Under the pieces are notes generated by a model, which saw only the letters and a program-made list of their open reading frames with translations, made no database searches and was not told the DNA's origin. Shown piece after piece: positions 17,997 through 27,781 of a DNA stretch of 64,000 nucleotides; position 1 is the stretch's first letter; each line of letters starts with the position of its first letter. A program made the translations under genes and the position numbers. This stretch comes from Segatella copri (GTDB lineage: Bacteria; Bacteroidota; Bacteroidia; Bacteroidales; Bacteroidaceae). Location: contig NZ_CP156892.1 of NCBI RefSeq assembly GCF_019249795.2, forward strand, positions 124,001 to 188,000. The letters run 5' to 3'.

Positions 17997-18740
17997 TTAT
18001 TCTGCGTCTGCAGGAATTTCTGGCTTCATGTTGGTATATACAGTCTGAACATCGTCAAACTCTTCCAACTTCTCAACCATCTTGTCGATAGTTTCGCGCT
18101 CCTCAGGAGTTACATCCTTCAAATCGTTAGGAATGTAAGTGAACTCAGCACCAGTTACCTCGAAACCCTCAGCCTCCAGATGCTTCTGAATTTCGCCGAA
18201 GCTTGTAGGAGCACCATAGATTGTGATTTCGTTGCTCTCCTCATCCTCATCAAACTCATCTTCTACGCCGTAGTCGATCAGGTCGAGAATCATCTCGTCC
18301 ATATCCAGACCTTCCTTCTTCTTGAATGTGAACACAGCCTTGTGGTCGAAGAGGAAAGACAGAGAACCTGTTGTACCCAAGTTTCCGCTGAACTTGTTGA
18401 AGATAGAACGAACGTCAGCAACAGTACGTGTAGTGTTGTCTGTCAGAGTATCAACGAAGACAGCCACTCCGTGAGGGCCATATCCCTCGTATGTTACTTC
18501 CTTGTAATCGCTGGTATCCTTGCCACAAGCGTTCTTGATGGCACGAGCGATGTTATCCTTAGGCATGTTCTCACGCTTACAGTTAGCGATGATAGCACGC
18601 AATGATGGGTTGTTCTCTGGTTCTGGACCGCCTGCCTTCACAGCAATAGCAATCTGCTTACCCAACTTAGTAAATGTCTTGGCCATGTGGCCCCATCTTT
18701 TCAGCTTTGTAGCTTTACGATATTCAAATGCTCTTCCCAT
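17997..18740 (-). CDS. yebC: YebC/PmpR/TACO1-family protein
   Basis: 247 residues, full family length. The N-terminus MGRAFEYRKATKLKRWGHMAKTF and the motifs YEGYGPHGVAV and FNKFSGNLG are diagnostic. The family was described as DNA-binding regulators; members also assist translation of difficult proline stretches, so the true role here is uncertain. It lies between pheT and the TSCPD gene in one unit. Confidence 0.93.
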   Translation of the reverse strand: MGRAFEYRKATKLKRWGHMAKTFTKLGKQIAIAVKAGGPEPENNPSLRAIIANCKRENMPKDNIARAIKNACGKDTSDYKEVTYEGYGPHGVAVFVDTLTDNTTRTVADVRSIFNKFSGNLGTTGSLSFLFDHKAVFTFKKKEGLDMDEMILDLIDYGVEDEFDEDEESNEITIYGAPTSFGEIQKHLEAEGFEVTGAEFTYIPNDLKDVTPEERETIDKMVEKLEEFDDVQTVYTNMKPEIPADAE

Positions 18741-18780
18741 TGGAATAAAATTTTAAATGTTTATCGTTTGTTTATAATAT

Positions 18781-18833
18781 TATCTTAATTCTGCACTGAG
18801 CACCTTCTGCATTATCTCAATTCTGCATTGAGC
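18781..18833. repeat. partial duplication of the pheT 3' end
   Basis: A 21-bp segment at 18813-18833, covering the last codons and stop of pheT, recurs at 18781-18801 with two mismatches (offset 32 nt). Confidence 0.6.
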
Positions 18834-21280
18834 TTGCTTGTAAGGTTGGCTATGAGCTTCTTCATGATAGCATCTATCTGCTTGTCATTCAGAGTCTTCT
18901 CCTCATCCTGAAGGATGAAGTTAACGGCATAACTCTTCTTGCCCTCTGGCAAATGCTCACCCTCGTAAACATCGAAGAGAACAACGCTCTTCAGAAGTTT
19001 CTTCTCTGTCTGGCGGGCAATCTGCTCAATCTGAGCGAACTCTACATTCTTGTCTACGAGCAATGCAAGGTCGCGGCTCACTGAAGGATACTTGCTGATG
19101 TCAGTGTAAGTAAGGTTCACCTTCTTCACTGCCTTCATCAGGTTATCCCAGTGGATATCAGCATAGAATACATCCTGTTCAATATCGAATGCCTTCTTCA
19201 ACTTCAGGCTCAGGATACCCAGTTCTACCAATACCTTTCCGGCACGGGTCTCGTAACTTACGCCCTTAGAGAAGATGTTATTGTCACTGTGCTTGATAAC
19301 CACGTTGTTCTGTGGCATACCCACACGGCGGAGAACATTCTCTACCACAGCCTTTAACTCGTAGATGTTGCTCTGCTCATCAGCATGAGCCCAACTGCCC
19401 TCTACGCGCTTACCGGTGATGAAGAGTGACATGTGACCCTCTTGAGAGTAAGCCTTGATAGGACTCTCCTCGCTCCACTTCTCCTTATTGTATATATAGG
19501 TGTTACCCACCTCGAAGAACTTCAGGTTCTGGCTCTTATGGTTGATGTTGCGAACCACGCTCTCCAAACCACCGAACAGCATCGTCTGGCGCATCACACC
19601 GAGATCAGCACTCAATGGGTTCATCACCTTCACGGTTGTCTCGTTAGGATACTTGTTGAGGTCGAAGTCGGTATAGTAGCTAGCCTTGCTCAGAGAGTTG
19701 TTGAGAATCTCCATGAAGCCCTCGCCTACCAGCTGCTCTGCCACGAGGTTCTGGCTGTGATAAGCCTTATCCTCATCGCCCTGAACAGTCAGGGAGCTCT
19801 TCAACTGGGTTGGAATCTCCACATTATTATATCCGTAGATACGGAGAATATCCTCTACCACGTCGCAAGGACGCTGAACGTCTACACGATAAGCAGGAAC
19901 CAGAAGGTCGATGCCCTCAGCATCCTCCTTCACGATCTTCATCTCGAGAGATGTAGCAATGTTCTTGATGGTTTCAGCACCAATCTCCTTACCGATGAGG
20001 CGATGCGCATACTCATAGTTCAGGCGAACTGGGAAATCCTGCATTGGCTCTGGATATACATCCTTGATCTGCATGGAAATCTTACCGCCTGCCAACTGCT
20101 TGCAGAGGATGGCTGCCTGCTTCAAAGCATAAATCTGTCCGTTTGGATCTACGCCACGCTCAAAACGGTAGCTGGCATCTGTACTCAAACCATGACGGCG
20201 AGCGCTCTTGCGGATCCATGTAGGATGGAAGTAAGCACTCTCCAAGACTACATCCTTGGTTGTCTCGTAAGTACCAGAACCCTTACCGCCGAAGATACCG
20301 GCGATACACATAGGCTCCTCAGCATTGCAGATGCTCAGGTCGTGCTCACCCAAGGTATGCTCCTCGCCATCGAGAGTAACAAACTTGGTGCCCTCTGGCT
20401 GGGTACGGACTACAATCTTATGACCGGTAACCATGTCTGCATCGAAGCAGTGCAATGGCTGGCCGTATGCCATCATGATGTAGTTGGTGATATCCACGAT
20501 ATTGTTGATAGGGCGCAAGCCGATGATGTTCAGCTTATCCTGCAACCACTTAGGACTTTCCTTCACCTCACAACCGGTGATGCTTACACAGGCATAACGC
20601 TTGCAAGCCTCAGTATTCTGGATTTCAACATCGATAGGAAGATCCTCGTTGTCTACCACAAACTCATCGCAAGATGGGCGATGCAAGCTTGTCTTGTAGC
20701 CATTCTGCTTCAACCAGGCATACAGGTCGCGGGCTACACCCCAGTGACCGAGCGCATCAGCACGGTTGGCTGTGATATCAATCTCGATGAGCCAGTCGCT
20801 CTCCAGGTGATAATACTCAGCAGCAGGCTGACCTACCGGAGCATCTTCTGGGAGTACGATGATGCCGTCGTGAGAGGTACCTACACCAATCTCATCCTCA
20901 GCACAGATCATACCCAAACTCTCTACACCGCGGAGTTTGCTCTTCTTGATGGTAAAACTCTGGTCGCCATCGTAAAGCACGCAGCCCAAATCAGCCACGA
21001 TAACCTTCTGACCTGCAGCAACGTTAGGAGCACCACAGACAATCTGCTGAGGTTCGCCCTTGCCCAAGTCAACGGTTGTAACATGGAGGTGATCACTGTT
21101 AGGATGCTCCTCGCATGTCAATACTTTACCAACATAGAGACCTTTCAGTCCGCCCTTGACAGACTGAACTTCTTCCAAAGCGCCAACTTCGAGTCCGCAA
21201 GAGGTCAACGCGTCCGCAGTCTCCTGTGGTGTCAAATCGAAATCGACGTATTCTTTAAGCCATTTGTATGAAACGTTCAT
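18812..21280 (-). CDS. pheT: phenylalanyl-tRNA synthetase beta subunit
   Basis: 822 residues, normal for the bacterial beta chain. The N-terminal tRNA-binding domain (EEHPNSDHLHVTTVDLG, about 57-73) is followed by the B3/B4 editing region, B5 and the catalytic-like core. A C-terminal anticodon-binding FDX-ACB domain ends in KLIANLTSKLNAELR. It works with PheS (not in this window) to charge tRNA-Phe. The leader has a promoter at 21360 and a terminator-like hairpin at 21317-21337, which suggests attenuation. Confidence 0.97.
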   Translation of the reverse strand: MNVSYKWLKEYVDFDLTPQETADALTSCGLEVGALEEVQSVKGGLKGLYVGKVLTCEEHPNSDHLHVTTVDLGKGEPQQIVCGAPNVAAGQKVIVADLGCVLYDGDQSFTIKKSKLRGVESLGMICAEDEIGVGTSHDGIIVLPEDAPVGQPAAEYYHLESDWLIEIDITANRADALGHWGVARDLYAWLKQNGYKTSLHRPSCDEFVVDNEDLPIDVEIQNTEACKRYACVSITGCEVKESPKWLQDKLNIIGLRPINNIVDITNYIMMAYGQPLHCFDADMVTGHKIVVRTQPEGTKFVTLDGEEHTLGEHDLSICNAEEPMCIAGIFGGKGSGTYETTKDVVLESAYFHPTWIRKSARRHGLSTDASYRFERGVDPNGQIYALKQAAILCKQLAGGKISMQIKDVYPEPMQDFPVRLNYEYAHRLIGKEIGAETIKNIATSLEMKIVKEDAEGIDLLVPAYRVDVQRPCDVVEDILRIYGYNNVEIPTQLKSSLTVQGDEDKAYHSQNLVAEQLVGEGFMEILNNSLSKASYYTDFDLNKYPNETTVKVMNPLSADLGVMRQTMLFGGLESVVRNINHKSQNLKFFEVGNTYIYNKEKWSEESPIKAYSQEGHMSLFITGKRVEGSWAHADEQSNIYELKAVVENVLRRVGMPQNNVVIKHSDNNIFSKGVSYETRAGKVLVELGILSLKLKKAFDIEQDVFYADIHWDNLMKAVKKVNLTYTDISKYPSVSRDLALLVDKNVEFAQIEQIARQTEKKLLKSVVLFDVYEGEHLPEGKKSYAVNFILQDEEKTLNDKQIDAIMKKLIANLTSKLNAELR

Positions 21281-21303
21281 TATAATGATTTTTTATTTTA
21301 TTT

Positions 21304-21345
21304 CTATTTTGAAAAACCCGAAGAAACATCATTCGGGCTATGCAT
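21304..21345 (-). promoter_or_regulatory. pheT leader: mini-ORF plus terminator-like hairpin
   Basis: The minus-strand leader contains the stem cccgaa / ttcggg (21332-21337 with 21317-21322, 9-nt loop) followed by TTTTT, upstream of pheT. A 13-codon frame (MHSPNDVSSGFSK, 21345 to 21304) overlaps it and carries one Phe codon at the T-run. This could be an attenuator; the mini-ORF may be accidental. Confidence 0.45.
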
Positions 21346-21359
21346 GTTCTAAAACTCTG

Positions 21360-21391
21360 CAAAAATACAAAAAAAAATGCATATAAACAAA
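21360..21391 (-). promoter_or_regulatory. pheT promoter
   Basis: On the minus strand: -33 TTTG (21391-21388), 20-nt spacer, -7 TATTTTTG (21367-21360). A full consensus match. Confidence 0.8.
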
Positions 21392-21394
21392 TAA

Positions 21395-21446
21395 CATTCG
21401 CCATTTTTGCACTATTTAAAATAAATACATGCAAAAATGGCGAATG
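21395..21446. terminator. terminator after the penicillin-binding protein gene
   Basis: A 17-bp perfect inverted repeat (cattcgccatttttgca / tgcaaaaatggcgaatg), ending 3 nt before the pheT -33 box. Confidence 0.8.
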
Positions 21447-21455
21447 CCTTGATTT

Positions 21456-23786
21456 TTATTCGAAAACTTCGTCGATACTGCCAGTTCCTACTTCCTCAAA
21501 GTCATCCTGTTCGGCAGCCTTGCGGGAACAAGGATTGTAGTCTTCCGGCAAATCGAACTTGATAGCAGGACTGATACCCAGCGACGGGTCGGCATAAACC
21601 TTCTTCATGAATATCGCCCAGATAGGCAAAGCCATGGTAGCGCCCTGACCCATACTCATGGAATCGAAGTGGATATCACGCTCCTCACCACCTACCCAGC
21701 AGCCACTTACGAGTTGTGGAGTAAAGCCGATAAACCAACCATCGCTGTTATTATTGGTAGTACCGGTCTTGGCGCCAATCTGCCCTTCCAGGTTATAACG
21801 GTAGCGCAGTCTTCCTGCCGTACCATTATCCACAACGCCCATCAGCATGGTAAGCATCTTCATGGCATTATCGGCACTGATCACCTCGTTCATACGTGGC
21901 TGGAAGGTAGCAATCGTATTACCTTCATTATCCTCGATACGGCTCACAAACATTGGAGCAGTACGGATGCCGTGGTTGGCAAATACGGTATAAGCGCTCA
22001 CCATCTCGCTGACACTTACCTCACATGGTCCCAGACAGAGACTCATGGATGCATGGATATCAGGACTGTTGATGCCGAAGTCGCGCAACATCTGTACGAA
22101 CTGCTGCGGATTGAGCTTACTCATCAGATAAGCACTCACCCAGTTGCTACTCTGTGCCAATCCCCAACTCAGCGGTACCATCTGTCCGGCACGTGAATGG
22201 TTGGCATTGCGAGGTGTCCACGGACGACCTGCCACCATATAGGTCTGCTGACGGTTAGGCGCCAGATCGCAAGGCTGGAAGCCGTTAGACATCGCCAGAC
22301 TGTAAAGAAATGGCTTGATGGTAGAACCCACCTGCCGGCGTCCCAGACTCACCATATCATACATGAAATGAGTATAATCCAATCCACCCACATACGCCTT
22401 CACAGCACCCGTTTTAGGATCCATGCTCATAAAACCGCTACGCAGAAAACTCTTGTAATAACGGATAGAATCGAGCGGACTCATCAGCGTATCAATATCA
22501 CCATGATAGGTAAATACGGTCATTTCCTGCTTCTTGCGGAATGCCGCCTTGATTTCATCCTCAGAATATCCCGCAGCCTTCATCGTACGGTAACGCTCAC
22601 TCTGGGTGATACTGCGGTTCAGTATACTCTTAATCTGTTTCGGTGTCAGCTTATCGCTGTATGGCGAGCTTGGTTTGCGGGCGATCTCCGCACTGAAGCG
22701 AGGCTGCAGATAGCGGGCTACATGCTGATACATAGCCTCTTCCGCATACTGCTGTATACGGCTATCGATAGTTGTAAACACCTTCAGTCCATCACTGTAT
22801 ACATTATATGGCGAACCATCCTTCTTATAGTTCTTGTTGCACCATCCATAGAGCGGATCATTCTCCCACTGGGTAGAATCCACCACAAACTGGGCACGGT
22901 TCCAGGATGGATAATCACTGCGCTCCGGACGCTTAGCCATCATATACTGGCGAAGGAACTCACGCAGATAAGTAGCCGAACCATCCTTATGGTCGGTACG
23001 GTGGAAATTGAGTGTCAGCGGCTCAGCAGCATACTGGCTATACTCGCTCCGGCTCAGATATCCCGCCTTCACCATCTGCGAAAGAACCACATTTCTGCGC
23101 TCCCTCGCTCTCTCCGGATAGCGAACCGGATTGAAGAGCGACGGATTCTTGCACAGTCCGATAAGCGTTGCCGACTCACAGAGGGTCAGATTCTTCGGTT
23201 CCTTATTAAAATAGGTATTGGCCGCCGTCTTGATACCTACAGCATTGTGCAGGAAATCGAAGTAATTGAGATAGAGAGCCAGAATCTCCTCTTTGGTATA
23301 ATAGCGCTCCAGCTTCACCGCAATCACCCACTCTATCGGCTTCTGCAACAATCGTTCCATCGTACTGCCTGCCTTCTCAGAATAAAGCTGCTTGGCGAGC
23401 TGCTGCGTGATGGTACTTCCACCACCCGCATTAGTCTGTCCCAGGATACCACGCTTGACGATGGCACGTCCCAGTGCACGGAAGTCGATACCTGAATGCT
23501 CATAGAATCGCTCATCCTCAGTAGCCACCAGTGCCTTTATTAAATAAGGTGACATTTTCTTGTAAGGAATCACGATACGGTTCTCCTTGTTCAGGTTCCA
23601 CGTACCAAGCACCTTGCCATCGGCAGAGTAAACCTGGGTGGCAAATCTGTTGATAGGATTCTGCAGATCCTCGATGTCGGGCATGTAGCCAATCATTCCA
23701 AACCAGATGGCAACAAAGGCAAGAACTACCGTGAGTATTCCGGTGCCGAAAACAGCCCATAAAATATGTATAAATCGCTTTCTCAT
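21456..23786 (-). CDS. class A penicillin-binding protein (PBP1A type)
   Basis: 776 residues from ATG 23786 ([12 protein letters not shown]); the longer frame from 23843 starts upstream of the promoter box. A short cytoplasmic tail and one membrane anchor (about 7-30) are followed by a GT51 glycosyltransferase domain with catalytic Glu in [10 protein letters not shown] and [13 protein letters not shown]. The transpeptidase domain carries SxxK (GSTIKPF), SxN (SSNW) and KTG (AKTGTTNNN). It polymerises and cross-links peptidoglycan in the periplasm. Single gene with its own promoter and terminator. Confidence 0.95.
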   Translation of the reverse strand: MRKRFIHILWAVFGTGILTVVLAFVAIWFGMIGYMPDIEDLQNPINRFATQVYSADGKVLGTWNLNKENRIVIPYKKMSPYLIKALVATEDERFYEHSGIDFRALGRAIVKRGILGQTNAGGGSTITQQLAKQLYSEKAGSTMERLLQKPIEWVIAVKLERYYTKEEILALYLNYFDFLHNAVGIKTAANTYFNKEPKNLTLCESATLIGLCKNPSLFNPVRYPERARERRNVVLSQMVKAGYLSRSEYSQYAAEPLTLNFHRTDHKDGSATYLREFLRQYMMAKRPERSDYPSWNRAQFVVDSTQWENDPLYGWCNKNYKKDGSPYNVYSDGLKVFTTIDSRIQQYAEEAMYQHVARYLQPRFSAEIARKPSSPYSDKLTPKQIKSILNRSITQSERYRTMKAAGYSEDEIKAAFRKKQEMTVFTYHGDIDTLMSPLDSIRYYKSFLRSGFMSMDPKTGAVKAYVGGLDYTHFMYDMVSLGRRQVGSTIKPFLYSLAMSNGFQPCDLAPNRQQTYMVAGRPWTPRNANHSRAGQMVPLSWGLAQSSNWVSAYLMSKLNPQQFVQMLRDFGINSPDIHASMSLCLGPCEVSVSEMVSAYTVFANHGIRTAPMFVSRIEDNEGNTIATFQPRMNEVISADNAMKMLTMLMGVVDNGTAGRLRYRYNLEGQIGAKTGTTNNNSDGWFIGFTPQLVSGCWVGGEERDIHFDSMSMGQGATMALPIWAIFMKKVYADPSLGISPAIKFDLPEDYNPCSRKAAEQDDFEEVGTGSIDEVFE

Positions 23787-23809
23787 CACTATTTCTTTAA
23801 ATATTTGTG

Positions 23810-23817
23810 CAAAATTA
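23810..23817 (-). promoter_or_regulatory. -7 promoter box for the penicillin-binding protein
   Basis: TAATTTTG on the minus strand, 24 nt upstream of ATG 23786. Confidence 0.65.
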
Positions 23818-23860
23818 CATAAAAGTTTTGACTTATCGCACATAAATCAGATTTTTTATG

Positions 23861-23868
23861 TAACTTTG
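23861..23868 (+). promoter_or_regulatory. -7 promoter box for pyrB-pyrI
   Basis: TAACTTTG, 33 nt upstream of the pyrB ATG. Confidence 0.65.
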
Positions 23869-23901
23869 GGGGCGATTTTAGAACATTCAATCATATTTCA
23901 A

Positions 23902-24849
23902 ATGGAAAAACATAATTTTGTGACCATTGCAGACCTTTCCAAGGAGAAAATCATGTACCTCCTGGAAATGGCGCAAGAGTTCGAAAAGCACCCGAACAGG
24001 GAGTTGTTGAAGGGAAAGGTCGTAGCGACCCTTTTCTTCGAGCCATCTACTCGTACCCAACTCAGTTTCCAAACCGCTGCCAACCGTCTTGGTGCCCGTG
24101 TCATTGGTTTCTCTGATGCCAAGACATCCAGCACCACCAAGGGTGAGACCCTCAAGGATACCATCCTGATGGTAAGCAACTATGCCGATGTAATCGCCAT
24201 GCGCCATTTCATCGAGGGAGCAGCCCAGTATGCCAGTGAGGTAGCACCAGTGCCTATCGTAAATGCAGGCGACGGCGCTCACATGCATCCTTCACAGTGC
24301 CTGCTCGACCTCTACTCTATCTACAAGACCCAGGGTACCCTGGAGAACTTAAACATCTATCTTGTGGGTGACCTCAAATATGGCCGCACCGTTCACTCAC
24401 TTATCACAGCTATGCGCCACTTCAATCCTACCTTCCATTTCATCGCACCTAAGGAACTCGCCATGCCAGAAGAGTATAAACTCTACTGCAAGGAGCACAA
24501 CATCAAATATGTTGAGCACGAGGACTTTAACGAAGATGTGATTGCAGGTGCCGACATCCTCTACATGACCCGTGTACAGAAGGAGCGTTTCAGCGACCTG
24601 ATGGAGTATGAACGCGTAAAGAACGTGTATATCCTGAAGCGCGACATGCTCTGCAAGGCGAAGGAAAACATGAAGATTATGCATCCGCTGCCACGCGTGA
24701 ACGAGATTGCTTACGATGTAGATGATGATCCACATGCATACTATATCCAGCAGGCTCAGAACGGTCTCTATGCACGTGAGGCTATCTTCTGCCACTGCCT
24801 CGGCATTTCGCTCGATGATGTGAAGAACGATAAGACCATTATTGGGTAG
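23902..24849 (+). CDS. pyrB: aspartate carbamoyltransferase catalytic subunit
   Basis: 315 residues from ATG 23902 ([15 protein letters not shown]); the frame continues upstream to 23707 but crosses the promoter. The carbamoyl-phosphate motif [12 protein letters not shown], then HPSQCLLDL and HPLPRVNEI are the family signatures. The enzyme condenses carbamoyl phosphate and aspartate, the committed pyrimidine step. It pairs with the regulatory chain pyrI 44 nt downstream, so the holoenzyme is probably of the allosteric E. coli type. Confidence 0.97.
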   Translation: MEKHNFVTIADLSKEKIMYLLEMAQEFEKHPNRELLKGKVVATLFFEPSTRTQLSFQTAANRLGARVIGFSDAKTSSTTKGETLKDTILMVSNYADVIAMRHFIEGAAQYASEVAPVPIVNAGDGAHMHPSQCLLDLYSIYKTQGTLENLNIYLVGDLKYGRTVHSLITAMRHFNPTFHFIAPKELAMPEEYKLYCKEHNIKYVEHEDFNEDVIAGADILYMTRVQKERFSDLMEYERVKNVYILKRDMLCKAKENMKIMHPLPRVNEIAYDVDDDPHAYYIQQAQNGLYAREAIFCHCLGISLDDVKNDKTIIG

Positions 24850-24893
24850 TGTTTAGTGATTATTAATTAGTGATTAATTATTAGTGATTAATT

Positions 24894-25358
24894 ATGGCAA
24901 ACAATAAAAGTCAATTAGTGGTTGCGGCTATCGAGAACGGTACCGTAATCGACCATATACCAGCCGAAAAGACCTATCAGGTAGTAAATCTGCTCCAGTT
25001 GGAGAAGATGGAGACTCCTGTTACTATCGGCTACAACCTGCCAAGCAAGAAGATTGGCAAGAAGGGCATCATCAAGGTTGCCAACAAGTATTTTACCGAT
25101 GAGGAAATCAACCGACTCTCTGTCGTTGCGCCTAACATCGGACTAAGTATCATCAAAGACTACGAAATCGTAGAGAAGAAGACTGTCAAGACTCCTGATA
25201 CGCTGAAAGGCATCGTAAAGTGCAACAACCCTAAGTGCATCACCAACAACGAGCCTATGCAGACCCTCTTCCATACCGTAGACAAAGTGCTCGGTATCGT
25301 ACGTTGCCACTACTGCGACAAAGAGCAGCAATTGGGCAAAGTAGAGCTCTGCAAATAA
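24894..25358 (+). CDS. pyrI: aspartate carbamoyltransferase regulatory subunit
   Basis: 154 residues. The N-terminal nucleotide-binding domain is followed by a zinc domain with four cysteines (VKCNNPKC and VRCHYCDKE). It binds the allosteric effectors and links PyrB trimers. It is co-transcribed with pyrB; the short gap holds three near-copies of tagtgattaatta. Confidence 0.96.
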   Translation: MANNKSQLVVAAIENGTVIDHIPAEKTYQVVNLLQLEKMETPVTIGYNLPSKKIGKKGIIKVANKYFTDEEINRLSVVAPNIGLSIIKDYEIVEKKTVKTPDTLKGIVKCNNPKCITNNEPMQTLFHTVDKVLGIVRCHYCDKEQQLGKVELCK

Positions 25359-25386
25359 TAAAAACAGGTAGTTTATAACAAAAAGT

Positions 25387-25448
25387 AAGCAATATCACTC
25401 AAAATGTTACGATTTATTTGGTAGTTTGAGAGATATTGCTTATTTTTG
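25387..25448 (+). promoter_or_regulatory. glyA promoter overlapped by a hairpin
   Basis: -33 TTTG (25417-25420), 20-nt spacer, -7 TATTTTTG (25441-25448). An inverted repeat (25387-25403 / 25425-25441, one mismatch) holds the -33 box in its loop and its right arm runs into the first base of the -7 box. The hairpin probably also terminates pyrBI. Confidence 0.75.
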
Positions 25449-25490
25449 CATCCGATTTCATTAAACATCAACCATAAAAAGTAAAGGGAA

Positions 25491-26771
25491 ATGGTAAAAG
25501 ATCAAGAGATTTTCGACTTAATCGAAAGAGAACATCAGCGCCAGCTGAAGGGTATGGAGCTTATCGCTTCTGAGAATTTCGTGAGTGACGAGGTGATGAA
25601 CGCTATGGGTTCTTACCTTACTAACAAGTATGCCGAGGGGCTGCCAGGCAAGCGTTATTATGGCGGATGCCAGGTAGTTGACATCGTAGAGAACCTCGCC
25701 ATCGAGCGTGTAAAGAAGGTGTTCGGTGCTGAGTATGCCAACGTACAGCCTCACTCTGGTGCACAGGCTAACGCTGCTGTTCTGCTTGCCGTATTGAAGC
25801 CAGGTGATACCTTCATGGGCTTGAACCTCGACCACGGCGGCCACCTCTCTCATGGTAGCCACGTCAATACATCCGGTATTCTCTACAACCCTATCGGTTA
25901 CAACCTGAACAAGGAAACAGGCCGTGTAGACTACGACGAGATGGAAAAACTGGCTCTTGAGCACAAACCAAAACTGATTATCGGTGGTGGTAGCGCTTAT
26001 AGCCGCGAGTGGGATTATGCCCGCATGCGCAAGATTGCCGATGAGGTAGGCGCTCTCCTCATGATTGATATGGCTCACCCTGCAGGTCTGATTGCAGCCG
26101 GTCTGCTCGACAACCCATTGAAGTATGCGCACATTGTTACTTCTACTACTCACAAGACCCTTCGTGGTCCTCGTGGCGGTATCATCCTGATGGGCAAAGA
26201 TTTTGACAATCCATGGGGTTTGACTACCAAGAAGGGCGAGGTTAAGAAGATGAGCATGCTCTTGAATTCTGCCGTATTCCCAGGTCAGCAGGGTGGTCCG
26301 CTGGAGCACGTCATCGCTGCCAAGGCGGTAGCCTTCAATGAGAATCTGCAGCCTTCATGGAAGGAGTATGCTACTCAGGTAAAGAAGAATGCTGCCGTAC
26401 TCGCAGATGACCTCATCGGTCGCGGATTTGGTATCGTGAGCGGTGGTACAGACAACCATTCTATGCTCGTAGACCTCCGAAGTAAATATCCAGACCTTAC
26501 AGGAAAAGTCGCTGAGAATGCGCTGGTTGCAGCCGACATCACAGTCAACAAGAACATGGTTCCATTCGACAGCCGTTCTGCCTTCCAGACATCAGGTATC
26601 CGCCTGGGTACAGCAGCCATGACCACACGTGGCGCCAAGGAAGATATGATGCACCTCATTGCCGAACTCATCGAGGAGGTTCTGAATGCTCCTGAGGACG
26701 AGAAGGTCATTGCCCGCGTTCGCGAAAAGGTGAATGCTACAATGAAGGATTACCCTCTCTTCGCATACTAA
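25491..26771 (+). CDS. glyA: serine hydroxymethyltransferase
   Basis: 426 residues, full length. PLP-binding [13 protein letters not shown] carries the Schiff-base lysine; [13 protein letters not shown] and [10 protein letters not shown] are substrate/folate motifs. It converts serine and tetrahydrofolate to glycine and 5,10-methylene-THF, the main one-carbon source. Transcribed alone between a promoter at 25417 and a terminator at 26795. Confidence 0.97.
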   Translation: MVKDQEIFDLIEREHQRQLKGMELIASENFVSDEVMNAMGSYLTNKYAEGLPGKRYYGGCQVVDIVENLAIERVKKVFGAEYANVQPHSGAQANAAVLLAVLKPGDTFMGLNLDHGGHLSHGSHVNTSGILYNPIGYNLNKETGRVDYDEMEKLALEHKPKLIIGGGSAYSREWDYARMRKIADEVGALLMIDMAHPAGLIAAGLLDNPLKYAHIVTSTTHKTLRGPRGGIILMGKDFDNPWGLTTKKGEVKKMSMLLNSAVFPGQQGGPLEHVIAAKAVAFNENLQPSWKEYATQVKKNAAVLADDLIGRGFGIVSGGTDNHSMLVDLRSKYPDLTGKVAENALVAADITVNKNMVPFDSRSAFQTSGIRLGTAAMTTRGAKEDMMHLIAELIEEVLNAPEDEKVIARVREKVNATMKDYPLFAY

Positions 26772-26794
26772 TCGTTACGGATAAATATAATTAC

Positions 26795-26824
26795 AAACTG
26801 CGGGCCTTCCGTCCGCAGTTTTTT
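26795..26824 (+). terminator. terminator after glyA
   Basis: aaactgcgg / ccgcagttt stem with a 9-nt loop and a short T-run. Confidence 0.8.
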
Positions 26825-26861
26825 GTTTCATTTAATAAATAATAAAGAAAAGAAAAAATTT

Positions 26862-27680
26862 ATGAAAAAGATGAAAAGCCTACTGCTCATGGCACTTGCG
26901 TTGCTCCCTGCGAGCAAAACTTTAGCACAGACCAACGCCCAAGTTTTCTACGACTTCGGCAGTGACCGCAAGTTTGTTACCCTCACACTCGAAATGTTCA
27001 AGCAGGACAAATGGGGTAACACCTATTTCTTTGTAGACCACGACTTCAATTACGACAAGATGGACACCAACAGTCCAAACGTGGCACAGGGTGGAACCTA
27101 TACTGAGATTTCACGTGCATTGAACTTCTGGCAGAACAGCCCAATGAAGAACTGGAGCCTCCACGTAGAGTATAATGGTGGTATTACCAAGAACTACCCT
27201 ATCAACAATGCCTGGCTCTTCGGTGTGGAGTATTTCATGCACGACAAGAGTTTCAAGAACACCTTGACACTCCAGGCACTCTACAAGACTATCCGCAAGA
27301 CCGACCAGAACGTGCCAATGCAGTTTACTGCTGTTTGGGGATGCAAAGACATCTTTGGATTAAAGGGATTGAACTTTAGCGGTTTCGCAGATTTCTGGTG
27401 GGAGAATCACGTAAGTATGCTTGACAAGCACGGAAACGTGAAAGAATTCCTCAAAGACAATGACGGCAACCTCATCAAGGACAATGACGGCAATCTCATA
27501 GCCAAAACCACTGCTGAGCACACCGTCTTCACTACAGAGCCACAGCTCTGGTACAATGTAGGTCAGCACTTCGGCTGCGAGAACCTAAGCGTAGGTAGCG
27601 AGGTAGAAATCAGCCACAACTTCGGCAGCAATGCCGGCTGGATGGTTCGCCCTTGCCTCGGTGTAAAGTGGGACTTCTAA
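26862..27680 (+). CDS. DUF5020 outer-membrane Tsx-like channel
   Basis: 272 residues from ATG 26862 (MKKMKSLLLMALALL signal peptide, cleavage near LAQ). The frame upstream to 26823 overlaps the glyA terminator. The mature chain is rich in alternating beta strands and ends in an aromatic (VKWDF), as in outer-membrane barrels. The sequence matches DUF5020, related to nucleoside channel Tsx; the substrate is unproven. A 24-bp in-frame tandem duplication (27456-27503) repeats DNDGNLIK in what is probably a surface loop. Confidence 0.75.
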   Translation: MKKMKSLLLMALALLPASKTLAQTNAQVFYDFGSDRKFVTLTLEMFKQDKWGNTYFFVDHDFNYDKMDTNSPNVAQGGTYTEISRALNFWQNSPMKNWSLHVEYNGGITKNYPINNAWLFGVEYFMHDKSFKNTLTLQALYKTIRKTDQNVPMQFTAVWGCKDIFGLKGLNFSGFADFWWENHVSMLDKHGNVKEFLKDNDGNLIKDNDGNLIAKTTAEHTVFTTEPQLWYNVGQHFGCENLSVGSEVEISHNFGSNAGWMVRPCLGVKWDF

Positions 27681-27695
27681 TTACGAATTTCTTAA

Positions 27696-27738
27696 CTGCG
27701 GAAAATTTTCAAAATGAATTTTTGAAAATTTTCCGCAG
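27696..27738. terminator. bidirectional terminator
   Basis: A 19-bp perfect inverted repeat (ctgcggaaaattttcaaaa / ttttgaaaattttccgcag) between convergent genes. Confidence 0.85.
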
Positions 27739-27781
27739 CTAATCATTAACCACTTTATATTCTGTTTTTCAACAACTTACG

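Noticed and set aside
19433..21271. 612-aa open frame antisense to pheT
   Set aside because: Long antisense frames are common opposite codon-biased genes; the pheT reading is unambiguous and the antisense protein has no domain-like sequence.
22197..23495. 432-aa open frame antisense to the penicillin-binding protein
   Set aside because: Shadow; the PBP motifs on the other strand are complete.
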